This document shows positions 10,801 to 22,318 of a DNA stretch of 42,500 nucleotides, piece after piece. The notes below the pieces were generated by a model. The model saw only the letters and a program-made list of their open reading frames with translations. It ran no database searches and was not told the DNA's origin. The position numbers and the translations under genes are program-made. How positions within the stretch are numbered: the first letter of the stretch is position 1; the number at the start of each line of letters is the position of its first letter. The DNA is from Prorocentrum cordatum (lineage: Eukaryota; Sar; Dinophyceae; Prorocentrales; Prorocentraceae): the NCBI GenBank assembly GCA_963575745.1, contig CAUYUJ010019368.1, positions 89,411 through 131,910 of the forward strand. Reading direction: 5' to 3'.

Positions 10801-10966
10801 GGTGCCGAGCGAGCTCAACCTGGCAGACGGCCCCTCGAGGGGTCAAGGCATAGGCGCGGCGGAGGACACGGTGGCGGGCCACGTGGGCCGTGGAGTGCCG
10901 AGGGAGCTACTTCAGCGGCTGCAAGACCGGGCCCGACGAAGACCGCCTGGAGCTTCGCATTTGTGA
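7829..10966 (+). CDS. Pol: reverse transcriptase / C5-type methyltransferase / RNase H
   Basis: 1045 residues from ATG 7829 to TGA 10964-10966. Reverse transcriptase: a palm motif with D305 (GDVPDWFY) and the catalytic YIDDY with D412 and D413. RNase H: TDASNEGFGAL with D575, then NNVLELR with E924, FFTDS with D951 and LADGPSRG with D1000. The D575-E924 gap is about 350 residues where RNase H normally has a few tens. The gap holds a class I methyltransferase: LELFAGSS (SAM loop, F644), VAPPCATFSRA (C702, like the C5-methyltransferase catalytic PPC) and FTLENPRTS (E760, like ENV). A C5 target-recognition domain is not obvious. RT and RNase H would turn the element RNA into DNA; the methyltransferase might methylate cytosine in that DNA (inference). 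The pol stop overlaps the recombinase start. Confidence 0.92.
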   Translation: MTTGEKDARERDPLRSPPGLPFPLQSRRSSSSLSEKELRTTWHRTSRTIAAIRSMATGCSNGWIHPSTLTDKQTCQTDWSASTPLQKRLVTEAWDLHAARAKWGTINDGRAALSRLAGGGPTEYFAKGSRSTTATASKTSPQLRKGDLCPLRAEQVSLPAPGTQSLEVAAISSLAGRYLTEASQLMIKGSGEVDWEKYEATKSYSDPAWRSKKERLALALRMAQAGMITYVTKMREHVGLFTVAKDFDPKTGGILKSRLIWDCRRVNLLFVDPPWVPLGSPAGLALLELDEAVLRGRRLFSFQGDVPDWFYRLHWGSYLAEYFVVEDVSPQELYQYGMEQGVTLPRPREEDIGIGASSLVMGSAWAVFLAHSCLEASFESLKAPSLTYGKPTPSFGLSEEEAIRFLLMLYIDDYIGFTLEGEDGELKILEDKEMIKELLNGKGLAVHKEAWGEGMENGLGLCIAATRPYTLRIQPKKMEQVVLATEAAVLEVALRPAAVASLVGHWTWTMMVFRPSFAILDATYRWLREFTEEESVVPHRLPEEVRSELRAAASLSVYMESNLEMGWWPRAYMTDASNEGFGALACDCTEEDVRREAARGDGGARGPLAEQSYTEIERAQEAIGEEEDLPAAPTMGRPGVLELFAGSSRLPDATRELTDSWGEAWDIQRGVEFDVLVTENLELLLRRLRTGWFWWVHVAPPCATFSRARQPPLRSSDHPWGLPDCTETDQAKIDEGNALALIAVEVVKICLRLGIGFTLENPRTSMIWAFAPMTALLDLEGVFRVEVDYCMYGEEWRKPTTFITNVKKMATLQRVCLCSSSRCSRTGRAHRELRGRSPGGLRWTQVACAYPLELCRAYASTLQELEPHWDSIPAGARLRLQGDRGRVVRATGPALPLLGHWLERKWHVLFQGRWSHAEHNNVLELRTVVAVLRHLSRTSQSWNHRVLFFTDSLVSLGVLKKGRSSARDLLHLARIGGIIQMVCRIRGYFRWVPSELNLADGPSRGQGIGAAEDTVAGHVGRGVPRELLQRLQDRARRRPPGASHL
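9728..10260 (+). other. C5-type methyltransferase domain nested in RNase H
   Basis: Domain within pol, residues about 634-810. Three motifs stand in the order and approximate spacing of C5 cytosine methyltransferases: the SAM-binding FAG loop, PPC with a candidate catalytic Cys, and ENP. Near the end, YGEEWRKPTTFITN could be a weak counterpart of motif VIII. Many DIRS and PAT elements carry a methyltransferase described as Dam (adenine) type, whose hallmark is DPPY/W; that is absent here. Cytosine specificity is inferred from PPC and ENP only. It could also be a diverged domain with another target. Confidence 0.75.
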
Positions 10967-12180
10967 TGGCGATGAGCGGGCTGAGGCTGTGCGAGGCGAT
11001 GCCGCGGCGCGGAGCGGACGGCCCCGCGACGACCTCGGCTAAGCCCCCCCCTTTGGCTAAGAGGGGCGCTCGGGCCTGGGGGCAGGCGCCGAGCGACAGG
11101 CTGCATCACAATGCGAGGCTCGTGGTGCACGCCGTGGACGACGCCACGAATCAGATCTACGAGAAGGAGGTGAGGGCCTTCCTCCTGGACGTGAAGCGGC
11201 ACGGACTCCCCTTCTCCACCTACGAGGAGCGGGATGCGGCGCTCGGCGGGTACATATCGGACATGTGCTATGTGATGCAGTTACCCTTCAGCAGGGCGTC
11301 TGCGTTGTTCAATGGCTTCATGCACATCTTCGAGGATCACCGCAATCGACTCCCAGTCGCTGCCAGGGCGCTGAAGTCCTGGTCCAGGATGTGCTTCCAG
11401 AGGGAGGGGGCGCCGGTGCCGTTCGAGGCCGTGGGGTGCGTGCTCTATGACCTCTTTGAGCACGGCCAGCTGTACGAGGGGGCCGCGGTGCTGCTGCAGC
11501 TGGACGGCTGGCTGAGGGAGCAGGACTGGGGCCTGCTCAGGAAGACGGACGTGGCGGTCGGGCCCGACGGGGAGGTCGGGCTCACCTTGGGCCGCAGAGA
11601 GCGGGGCGAGAAGGTGAAGACGGGAGCGAACCAGGGCGTCGTGGTCACGTGGCAGGTGACGAAGGCCATCCTGCGGGCGATTGGCAAGGGTGCGGCGCCA
11701 CGGGGCCTCCTCTTCCCGCTCTCGCAGGACAAGTACAGGAAGGCGTGGCGGCTGGCCTTCGACAGGGCGGGCCTGGCGGACTTCGGGCCTCCGCACTCGC
11801 TGAGGCACGCGGGCGCGGCGGCCAACATCGCCGCGGGTGGCTCGCTCGAGGCGGCGCGCCGGAAGGGCCGCTGGCAGACCACGTCGGCCCTTCAGCGCTA
11901 CACGAAGGTGCACGTGCTGATCGAGCAGCGGAGCCGGCTCACCCCCGAGCAGATTGAGCGGGGGCGGGCCTTCTGGCGCAGGCCGGCCCAGAAGATCGCG
12001 GAGGCCATCTACCGCTCCGACGCCGTGCTGGCGCCGCTGGCGCAGGACATGGTGCAGGAGCTCGAAGCGGCCAAGAACGACGAGGTCGTGCTGCCGCAGC
12101 TGGAGAGCATGGCGGACGGGGGCGCGGAGCCTACCAGCCGCCCGTCTACGGCAGGCCGCAGCAGGGCGAGAAGGCAATGA
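10966..12180 (+). CDS. Tyrosine recombinase of the retrotransposon
   Basis: 404 residues from ATG 10966, which shares its A with the TGA of pol (TGATG), to TGA 12178-12180. The catalytic set of tyrosine recombinases is visible: Arg192 (LLRKTD), His277 and Arg280 in HSLRH, Trp303 (GRW) in the position of the second His/Trp, and Tyr312 (LQRYTK) as nucleophile. The N-terminal half is helical and presumably forms the core-binding domain. In the DIRS order this enzyme replaces integrase and inserts a circular DNA intermediate by recombination at the split repeats. All catalytic residues are present, so activity is plausible. The frame is the same as that of gag, not that of pol. Expression probably depends on termination-reinitiation at TGATG. 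Confidence 0.93.
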   Translation: MAMSGLRLCEAMPRRGADGPATTSAKPPPLAKRGARAWGQAPSDRLHHNARLVVHAVDDATNQIYEKEVRAFLLDVKRHGLPFSTYEERDAALGGYISDMCYVMQLPFSRASALFNGFMHIFEDHRNRLPVAARALKSWSRMCFQREGAPVPFEAVGCVLYDLFEHGQLYEGAAVLLQLDGWLREQDWGLLRKTDVAVGPDGEVGLTLGRRERGEKVKTGANQGVVVTWQVTKAILRAIGKGAAPRGLLFPLSQDKYRKAWRLAFDRAGLADFGPPHSLRHAGAAANIAAGGSLEAARRKGRWQTTSALQRYTKVHVLIEQRSRLTPEQIERGRAFWRRPAQKIAEAIYRSDAVLAPLAQDMVQELEAAKNDEVVLPQLESMADGGAEPTSRPSTAGRSRARRQ

Positions 12181-12465
12181 GCAGGCTGCCGCAGCCCCCA
12201 CCCTCTATTTAGGCCCCCGCCTTTCGCGGGAGCTATATCTTTTGATATAAATGCAGGAGCCTCGAGAGTTGGGCGCGTGCACCCTGTCCTCCACTTGTCT
12301 TCCTTGAACACTTGATAGATCTGGGGAAAATATAAAGCAGGTTTTTTGGTGGGTGAGAGCGACACAAATTATCCCCCGTTCCCCCCCTCCCGAATGTGTG
12401 CCGCGCTCGTGTCTCGCAGTGGCTGGAAGCGCGAAGGCACAAGTGCCAGTCTAGTGATGACGGGA
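12181..12465 (+). other. 3' untranslated region of the retrotransposon
   Basis: 285 bp between the recombinase stop and B1. It contains a CCCGC...GCGGG hairpin at about 12216-12230 and a TATATC...GATATA palindrome at about 12234-12249. No ORF of note. Confidence 0.6.
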
Positions 12466-12796
12466 CTGGGGGTTTCGCCGCGAGGCTTTGTGGCCCGACC
12501 GTGGGCCGAGGCACGGTCAGGAACCTCTCGGCCTTTTAAGTTTCGGGCCTCACATGGGGCCCCGCCGCTGCGAACAGATACTTTCGGAGGGTGCCCCCTC
12601 CTCTCGAGCCGCTCGCTGTCCTGTGGGTGTGTCTCCTCCCGCTGCTGCGTCGGATATTCTGTGGGGCCTCTTTTCATTAGGGTTGTCGCTCTACCCCCGC
12701 CTGCCCCCAGCACTCTTAAATCAAGATTTAAAGGTATAGGCACGCTCCGAGTTAACATAGATTCAAGCCTGGCTCTCGAGTGTGGGTGCTGTGTAA
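12466..12796 (+). repeat. B1 internal repeat of the retrotransposon
   Basis: 331 bp from CTGGGGGTTTCGCC to GCTGTGTAA, nearly identical to B2 at 12963-13294. B1 runs directly into A2 and overlaps it by about 5 bp (TGTAA). That junction is where a crossover between circle and chromosome would map. Confidence 0.9.
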
Positions 12797-12929
12797 ATAC
12801 GCGTTTTTAAACACACTTTTACACACCCCCTTTAAACGTTCAGATAGCCGCCTCAACTGTATTTAGGAGAAGGGCTAGCGCTTTCTCTCTCGTGCTTGAC
12901 CCTCCTCTCCTGGCGCAAAGTTTCGGCTC
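12792..12929 (+). repeat. A2 repeat of the retrotransposon
   Basis: 138 bp copy of A1 (5430-5568) with a few substitutions, for example TGTAAATACG instead of TGTATATACG. It lies between B1 and B2, which rules out a simple LTR arrangement. 33 bp of unique sequence separate it from B2. Confidence 0.9.
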
Positions 12930-12962
12930 CCAACCCTGCCCCCCCCTGGGCTTGTATGGGCT

Positions 12963-13294
12963 CTGGGGGTTTCGCCGCGAGGCTTTGTGGCCCGACCGTG
13001 GGCCGAGGCACGGTCAGGAACCTCTCGGCCTTTTAAGTTTCGGGCCTCACATGGGGCACCGCCGCTGCGAACAGATACTTTCGGAGGGTGCCCCCTCCTC
13101 TCGAGCCGCTCGCTGTCCTGTGGGTGTGTCTCCTCCCGCTGCTGCGTCGGATATTCTGTGGGGCCTCTTTTCATTAGGGTTGCCGCTCTACCCCCGCCTG
13201 CCCCCAGCACTCTTAAATCAAGATTTAAAGGTATAGGCACGCTCCGAGTTAACATAGATTCAAGCCTGGCTCTCGAGTGTGGGTGCTGTGTAAA
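12963..13294 (+). repeat. B2 terminal repeat of the retrotransposon
   Basis: 332 bp near-identical copy of B1. Its end, GCTGTGTAAA, is the right boundary of the element; the sequence beyond (ACGTCATCC...) is unrelated to A2. The closeness of B1 and B2 points to recent insertion. Confidence 0.9.
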
Positions 13295-13675
13295 CGTCAT
13301 CCGTTCCCCGGGGAAAAACACGACGAAACATGAAAAAACACCAGGGCCCCGCAGACGCCAGGATCCGCTTCCCGGTGCAACTGAGCGTCGGTGTGTAGCG
13401 TTCGGTTCCCTGCTCTGGGCTTCTTCCGCCTGGACCTGGACTCTCCGGACCCGTCCCCCGCGCGCGGCGCGCTCGCAGGCGGCGGCGGCGGCGCGTCCGC
13501 GCCCCGCGCGGCGGCGGCCGAGCTCGGCGCGCCGCGGGCGCGGCGCGGCAGGCGGCGGGGCGCGAACGCTGGGACAGCGGAGGGGCCCCTCGTCGCAGGA
13601 AGGGGAAAGCCTGGCCATGCTGGAAGGAGTGCCTCGAGGCAGGGGGGAAGGTAGCGAGCTTGGGGAGAAGGACGA
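13295..13675. other. GC-rich intergenic DNA
   Basis: Contains a very GC-rich core at about 13455-13565, made of GGCG/CGCG blocks. Open frames exist on both strands but are compositional. No gene recognised. Confidence 0.5.
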
Positions 13676-13860
13676 GGACGAGGAGGAGGAGGAGGAGGAG
13701 GAGGAGGAGGAGCATCTAGGGGACCGGAGGTGGGAGGAGGAGGAGGAGGAGGAGGAGGAGGAGGAGGAGGAGGAGGAGGAGGAGGAGTATCTAGGGGACC
13801 GAGGGCCGAGGGTGGGGAGGAGGTGGAGGAGGAGGAGGAGGAGGAGGGGGAGGGCTTCGA
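13676..13860. repeat. Interrupted (GGA)n microsatellite
   Basis: Three GGA blocks are separated by two copies of the phrase TCTAGGGGACCG (about 13715 and 13790). The doubled phrase suggests duplication of a GGA-plus-spacer unit. It gives artificial poly-Glu and poly-Gly frames. Confidence 0.9.
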
Positions 13861-15069
13861 GGGGCAAGGGGAGAAGGGAGAGGGAAGGGAGGACGGAAAC
13901 GGGAGGGTAGGATGGAGCACAGATGACGGCGAACGGGGGCGGAGGACAGGGGGGAAGAAGGAGGAAGTGAGGGAGGGGGTGAGTGGGAGGAAGAGGAGGG
14001 GGGAGTAGGAGGAATGAGGTTGATGAGGCAGAGCATGGGGAATCATTGTTACGCCCGTCGATCGTGGATCAGGTATGCGTAGATATGCCTATCCTTGCCG
14101 TCGGCTTTGCTTTTTTGTTGATCCCCTGTGGGGGGTCCAGGGGAGAGGCTCGCAATTTGAAGTGTAGCTTCCACAGCGACTTGCAAGCGCGCAGAGGTGG
14201 AGGCAGTTGATTGACTGGGGAGGTGTGAGATTCCCCATGCCCTTCCGTCTGGGTGCCGGTTGAGTCATTCGTTGTTCGTCGTGTCTCTTATCGCCACCAT
14301 CCGCTTCCGCGTTCTCCCGTGCCTCATTCCTCTCCCTCGTAGGCGGTCTTTGTTTCCATCGAGCAATGTATACCGTTTGCCAGATTGCTTGTTCGCTGTC
14401 TGTCACAGCGAAGGGGGGGCGGCTAACGCACACGCAAAACGCACAGAGCAGTTGCGATGAGCTCCAGGCAGGCAAACAAATTTTGTAGCGATGGAATGCA
14501 TGCGATGCCGCTTGGAGCAAGAGCGTGATTCATCTTCGTCTGGCTGCTTGGGGATGTTCCTCCACGTCTTGTCGTGATATCGGTCCGCACTCGCCTGCTT
14601 CCGCTCCTGTCAAGCCGATTTAGTCACTCGTCGTTTGCCTCCCCCTTCGCAGTGGAATGTTTGTCGCACGCTTGCCTGCTGCTTGCTCGTCTGCCCGCCC
14701 ATAGCACGTAAGTAACACACGGCAAAGCGCCTGGCCACCACGGCAGATGAGAAAGCTGCAACGAGCGCGTTGACCCGGTGGCGCCGTAGGAAGCAGCTGC
14801 TGCAGACTGCAACATGTAGCATGAGAGCAGTTTGCAATGATGGTCGGTCGCTGGTTGTTGCCGCTGCAGCGCGCAAGCCTGCGCCAGTTTGCAGTTGCTT
14901 GGTACCCGGGCTGGTCCGGCGTCCTTTTTGTTCGGCCCGTTGGAGTTTTTCTTCGCCGTTTCGGAGTACATGCCGCTGCCAAACCAACGCAGCTGCTCGC
15001 GGGCTGTCTCCTCCGCGTCGCATCCTCTTTTTAGTTCCTCCGCATGCTTGGCAGATCCCTCGCGCTGTT
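13861..15069. other. Intergenic DNA, nothing recognised
   Basis: Purine-rich to about 14040, then mixed sequence. Frames of up to about 185 codons lie on the minus strand at 14610-15173, but three of them overlap in different frames and none shows a domain. Confidence 0.5.
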
Positions 15070-15610
15070 CGTGGCCCCACGAGGGGCGAAAAGGCCCCAG
15101 TGGCAAGGAGTCGGGGCCGCATGCGAACGAAGCTGCTGGACCCTTCGGCGCGGTCTTTTAAAAGCCAGGACACCAGCTATGGGGACTGCATGCAAACTTT
15201 GCCTCTGACCTTCGTCGGAGCTCCCTGTGGGGCCACGACACGTGCAAAAGGTCTGCTGGGGCCGGACCGCACGCGAACGCGGACTGGTGGAGCTCCCTGT
15301 GGAGGCCACGACATGAAAGGAGGCTGCTAAAGTGAAGCCTGGCCGCATGCGAACGCAACCACTGGGACTGGAACTCCGCTGGAGGGCTCTGCGGACATGA
15401 AGCTAAGCCGCCGGCGAACGCAGCCATTGAAACCTTTGGTGCTGCTCCTTGTGGCCCCGCATGTCGGGGGGGGCCTTGCCGAAACGCAGCTGTGCCACCT
15501 GCTAGGGCCACGATAAGTTCGAGGGGGGTGCCGACATGGAGCGCGGTTGCGGGCAGACGCGACCGCTGATGTTGTCCGTGGAGCCCCCCCTTGGGCCACG
15601 AATAAGGTTT
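15070..15610. repeat. Degenerate ~75 bp tandem repeat
   Basis: About seven diverged units share GAGCTCCCTGTGGGGCCACG, a GACATG block and GCATGCGAACGCA, with starts near 15070, 15140, 15215, 15292, 15370, 15439 and 15530. Frames crossing it are repeat shadows. Confidence 0.7.
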
Positions 15611-19379
<3,769 letters not shown>

Positions 19380-19960
19380 AGAAGAGGCAGGGAGTCCTTG
19401 GGCGAGGCGTCGTGTATTCTTTGGGCGCTATCTGGGGGCTCTCGTGGGCGTCTTGGGGGGGCCTGGTGCGGCCTCTTGAGGGGAATTAGGAAATGTCTCG
19501 GGGGGCCGTTCGGGGCCTCTATCGGGCGCTCGGTGAGCTTCCTGCTGCCTTTGGGTGCCCCCGCATTGTGGAAAAGTAGATTTCCCGCATGCTCCCTCTC
19601 GGCCTCTCTCGGTGCCTCTTCGGCGCGATCTTTCGCCCTCTTGGTTCGTTTTCGACCCATCTTTTAACCCTCTTGGGCCGCCCCGGAACCCTCACCGGGG
19701 CCTCTCTGGCCTTTCCCGGGCTACGGGCCCCCTTTGCGACGCCGAATGTTTGGGAAGACGATGGCCCTGGAGACATATTGAGAAACCGCAGGGGGGACAA
19801 TTTAATTGAGCCTCTCGGATCCCCTTGGGAGGCTCTCGGTCTTTTCTTGGGGCGTCTCGATGGCGTCGCGGGGTGCCTTTGAGCTGTCGCAGGCGTCGCG
19901 GGGCCACCTTTTCGGCGAATCGGCGCCGTCTTGGAACGCCCCCGAGGCCGCGGAAGACAG
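19380..19960. repeat. Degenerate repeat, CTTGGGG/GGCCTCT type
   Basis: Loose repeats of about 20-22 bp combine GGGGGC, CTTGGG/TCTCGG and GGCCTC. The same style appears at 27480-27810 and 35345-35550. Units are too diverged to align exactly by eye. Confidence 0.5.
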
Positions 19961-20122
19961 ATTTGAAAGCTCAGGGGTCTCCAGGGGCGCGCTAGGGAGC
20001 CCGGGCACCCACCCCCATTTCCCACCGCAAGATTTTGAACCCTGGGGGGTGGGGGGGGAGGGGATGGGGAGACAGCAAATAATTCCACGCGCCTTCCCAC
20101 CCCGGCAAGCTAGCTTCGGCAC

Positions 20123-20390
20123 CAACGGGACTCGCAACTGAACAACGGGACTCGCAACTGGAACAACGAGACTCGCAACTCAACAACGGGACCCGCAACT
20201 GGCAACAACGGGACTCGCAACTGGCAACAACGGGACTCGCAACTGGCAACAACGGGGCTCGCAACTGGCAACAACGGGACCCGCAACTGGCAACAACGGG
20301 ACTCGCAACTGGCACGGGAGTCGTAACTGGCAGCAGCGGGATTCGCAATTGGCAGCAGGGAGACCTGCAATTGGCAGCAACGGGGCGCGC
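20123..20390 (+). repeat. Minisatellite array 1, ~23 bp unit
   Basis: About 11 copies of a CGGGACTCGCAACTGGCAACAA unit with variants. The first units carry short-linker variants in the order CTGAACAACG, CTGGAACAACG, CTCAACAACG. The right end decays into GGCAGCAGGGAGACC forms. It has an inverted partner at 21850-22088. Confidence 0.93.
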
Positions 20391-20424
20391 AAACGAAGGA
20401 ATTGTAGAGACGTGCGGCTTCTGC

Positions 20425-20585
20425 AGGAGACCTCGTTTAAGCGGGAAAGTCGGTAAAAGAAAGAGAGTTTGGGTTAGGCGGGGGAGCCGGCCTACCGATT
20501 CAGCGGGAGATCCGGCTTATGCGGGGGAACCGGTTTAAGCGGGATAGCCGGCTTAAGCAGGAGAGCCGGGAGAGCTGGCTTCAAA
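20425..20585. repeat. ~20 bp minisatellite (AGCCGGCTTAAGCGGG-like)
   Basis: Six to seven degenerate units pair an AGCCGG or ACCGGT core with TTAAGCGGGA-type linkers. Confidence 0.75.
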
Positions 20586-20659
20586 AAGAAAACTAAGTTG
20601 TTTCAAGGACCGAACCCGCGATCACAATGATATATCCCGTTTGTCATATGCGGGCCTCC

Positions 20660-20985
20660 TGCAGCCAATAGAACGGCACTGCATTTCGACGACGACCTGC
20701 CGATGACAACGAAATTCCTCGACATTTTCATGGCGACGACCTGCTCGACGATAACGAAATTTCCTTGGCCGACCTCTTGCATGTGATCCTTCCTCCTCTT
20801 CACCCTCTTCCTCATTCGGACCTCACAGAGCAATTATGTCCACCCCAAACGGCCGTGCTGAACCCCCCAACGGCCGCTAAGTCAGAACGCGGCCGCGGTC
20901 GCGCTCCTTCCCGCCCGGCAGCTGTAAAGGAAAGTCTCTGTGCATTCGACGACCTGCTAGGCGATGACGAAATTTTCCCCGTGGC
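20660..20985. repeat. Dispersed GACGACCTGC...GACGAAATT phrase
   Basis: Three copies of CGACGACCTGC followed by GATGACAACGAAATT or GATAACGAAATT forms, at about 20690, 20733 and 20948. The last is about 200 bp away. No gene seen. Confidence 0.5.
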
Positions 20986-21084
20986 CTTCTTCGACCTCCT
21001 CCTCTTGGACCTCCTCTTTTGCTCTTCTTCTTCGCCCTTCTCTTCATGCTCCTCGCCCTCTCTCTTTTTCATTTTCTTGCTCCT

Positions 21085-21515
21085 CGATCGGAAAAAGATA
21101 TAGGAATGGGAGCAAACCGGAATGGGAGGGAGCCGGAATAGGAGGGAGAGAACTGGAATGGAAGGAATGGGAAAGAACTGGAATAAGAAGAGAAATGGGA
21201 GGGAATCGGATAAAGATATCGGAATGGGAGCAAACCATAAGGGGGGGGAGCCGGAATAAGAGGGAGAGAACCGGAATGGGGGGAATGGGAAAAAACCGGA
21301 ATAAAAAGAGAAATGGGAAAGAATCGGGAAAAGATATCGGAATGGGACCAAACCAGAATGGGAGGGAACCGGAATAGGAGGGAGAGAACCGGAATGGGAG
21401 GAATGGGAGAGAACCGGAATAAGAAGAGAAATGGGAGGGAATCGGAAAAAGATATCGGAATGCGAGCAAACCAGAATGGGAGGGAACCTGAATAGGTAGG
21501 AGAGAGCCGGAACAG
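21085..21515. repeat. ~118 bp satellite, about 3.6 units
   Basis: Units begin with AAAGATAT(C/A)GGAATGGGA near 21093, 21213, 21332 and 21449. Each is built from shorter GGAATGGGAGGGA and AACCGGAATA elements, so it is a higher-order repeat. Confidence 0.88.
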
Positions 21516-21589
21516 GAGGAATGGAGGAATGGGAGATGGAGGAAGGTCCCCTACATCTTTCCTCGTCCTCCTTTGTTTTCTCGTTGCAA

Positions 21590-21820
21590 GCGTCCTTCTG
21601 CCTCCTCGTTGCCGGCCTCCTTCTGCCTCCTCGTTACGAACCTCCCTCTGCCTCCTCGTTACGAACCTCCCTCTGCCTCCTCCTCATCCTCAGCCTCCTC
21701 TTCGAAGTCCCGCCTCTCGCGGATGCTGTTCGCCCGGTTCGCCGGGCTTCGTCTCGCCGGGCTTCGTTTCGCCGGGGTCGCTTTCGCCAAGTTTCGTCTC
21801 GCTGGGCTTCGTTCTCGGGG
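21590..21820. repeat. Two short minisatellites
   Basis: At 21590-21682 a ~26 bp unit (CTTCTGCCTCCTCGTTACGAACC type) repeats about four times. At about 21733-21818 a ~20 bp unit (CGGGCTTCGTCTCGC type) repeats about four times. Confidence 0.8.
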
Positions 21821-21849
21821 ATGCGCATGTAGTTGCGAATGTCGTTTTC

Positions 21850-22088
21850 CAGGTGCGAGCCCCGTTGTTGCCAGTTGCCGGTCCCGTTGTTGCCAGTTGC
21901 GAGTCCCGTTGTTGCCAGTTGCGAGTCCCGTTGTTGCCAGTTGCGAGTCCCGTTGTTGCCAGTTGCGAGTCCCGTTGTTGCCAGTTGCGAGTCCCGTTGT
22001 TGCCAGTTGCGAGTCCCGTTGTTGAGTTGCGAGTCCCGTTGTTCCAGCTGCGAGTCCCGTTGTTCAGTTGCGAGTCCCGTTGCTCTTC
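21850..22088 (-). repeat. Minisatellite array 2, inverted copy of array 1
   Basis: About 10 copies of TTGTTGCCAGTTGCGAGTCCCG, the reverse complement of the array at 20123-20390. Read on the minus strand, its outer end shows the same ordered linker variants as array 1, so the two arrays are inverted duplicates rather than independent expansions. Confidence 0.92.
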
Positions 22089-22318
22089 AGCTTCTTGCGT
22101 TGCCATCCAACCGTTCCAGTTAGTTTCATTGTATTTGCGCTTGCGCCTCTCTGTGATTGGACAGTGGTGCCCCAGTTCGGCCCCAAGCCAAGTTGGCGCT
22201 TATATTAGGGCTTGCTCGGCGCAGAGGAACTAACGGCGCGTTGTAACTAGGCGCGCAGACTGCCCCGGGACACCGCAATCCAAGGTCTTGCTTGCAGACG
22301 AAGCGAATCGACCGCGCA

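Larger units (their letters stand above)
5430..13294 (+). mobile_element. DIRS-order tyrosine recombinase retrotransposon (PAT/Ngaro-like)
   Basis: The element is bounded by split direct repeats. A1 (5430-5568) sits at the left. At the right, B1 (12466-12796), A2 (12792-12929) and B2 (12963-13294) follow each other. Between them lie a gag-like ORF, a pol ORF with reverse transcriptase, methyltransferase and RNase H, and a tyrosine recombinase, all on the plus strand. The A1...B1-A2-B2 plan and a tyrosine recombinase in place of an integrase define PAT- and Ngaro-type DIRS retrotransposons, which integrate a circular DNA without a target-site duplication; none is seen here. The three ORFs carry no internal stops, and the A and B pairs are nearly identical, so the copy is probably young. 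Unusual points are the C5-type methyltransferase and its position inside RNase H. Confidence 0.93.

Noticed and set aside
7564-10965. Long open frame upstream of the recombinase in the same frame, as a 1538-codon gene
   Set aside because: The part over pol is Gly/Arg-rich shadow without domains, while the overlapping pol frame has clear RT, methyltransferase and RNase H motifs. Only the part from 10966 is annotated.
5430-12929. A1 and A2 as LTRs of an LTR retrotransposon
   Set aside because: They are followed by an interleaved B1/B2 pair, the element encodes a tyrosine recombinase and no integrase, and no target-site duplication is seen.
12875-13867. 330-codon minus frame and its plus-strand counterparts
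   Set aside because: Runs through the retrotransposon terminal repeats, a GC island and a GGA microsatellite; poly-Ser and Arg/Pro content is repeat-derived.
20123-20390. CRISPR array
   Set aside because: The ~23 bp units abut directly with no unique spacers; it is a minisatellite in a eukaryotic context.
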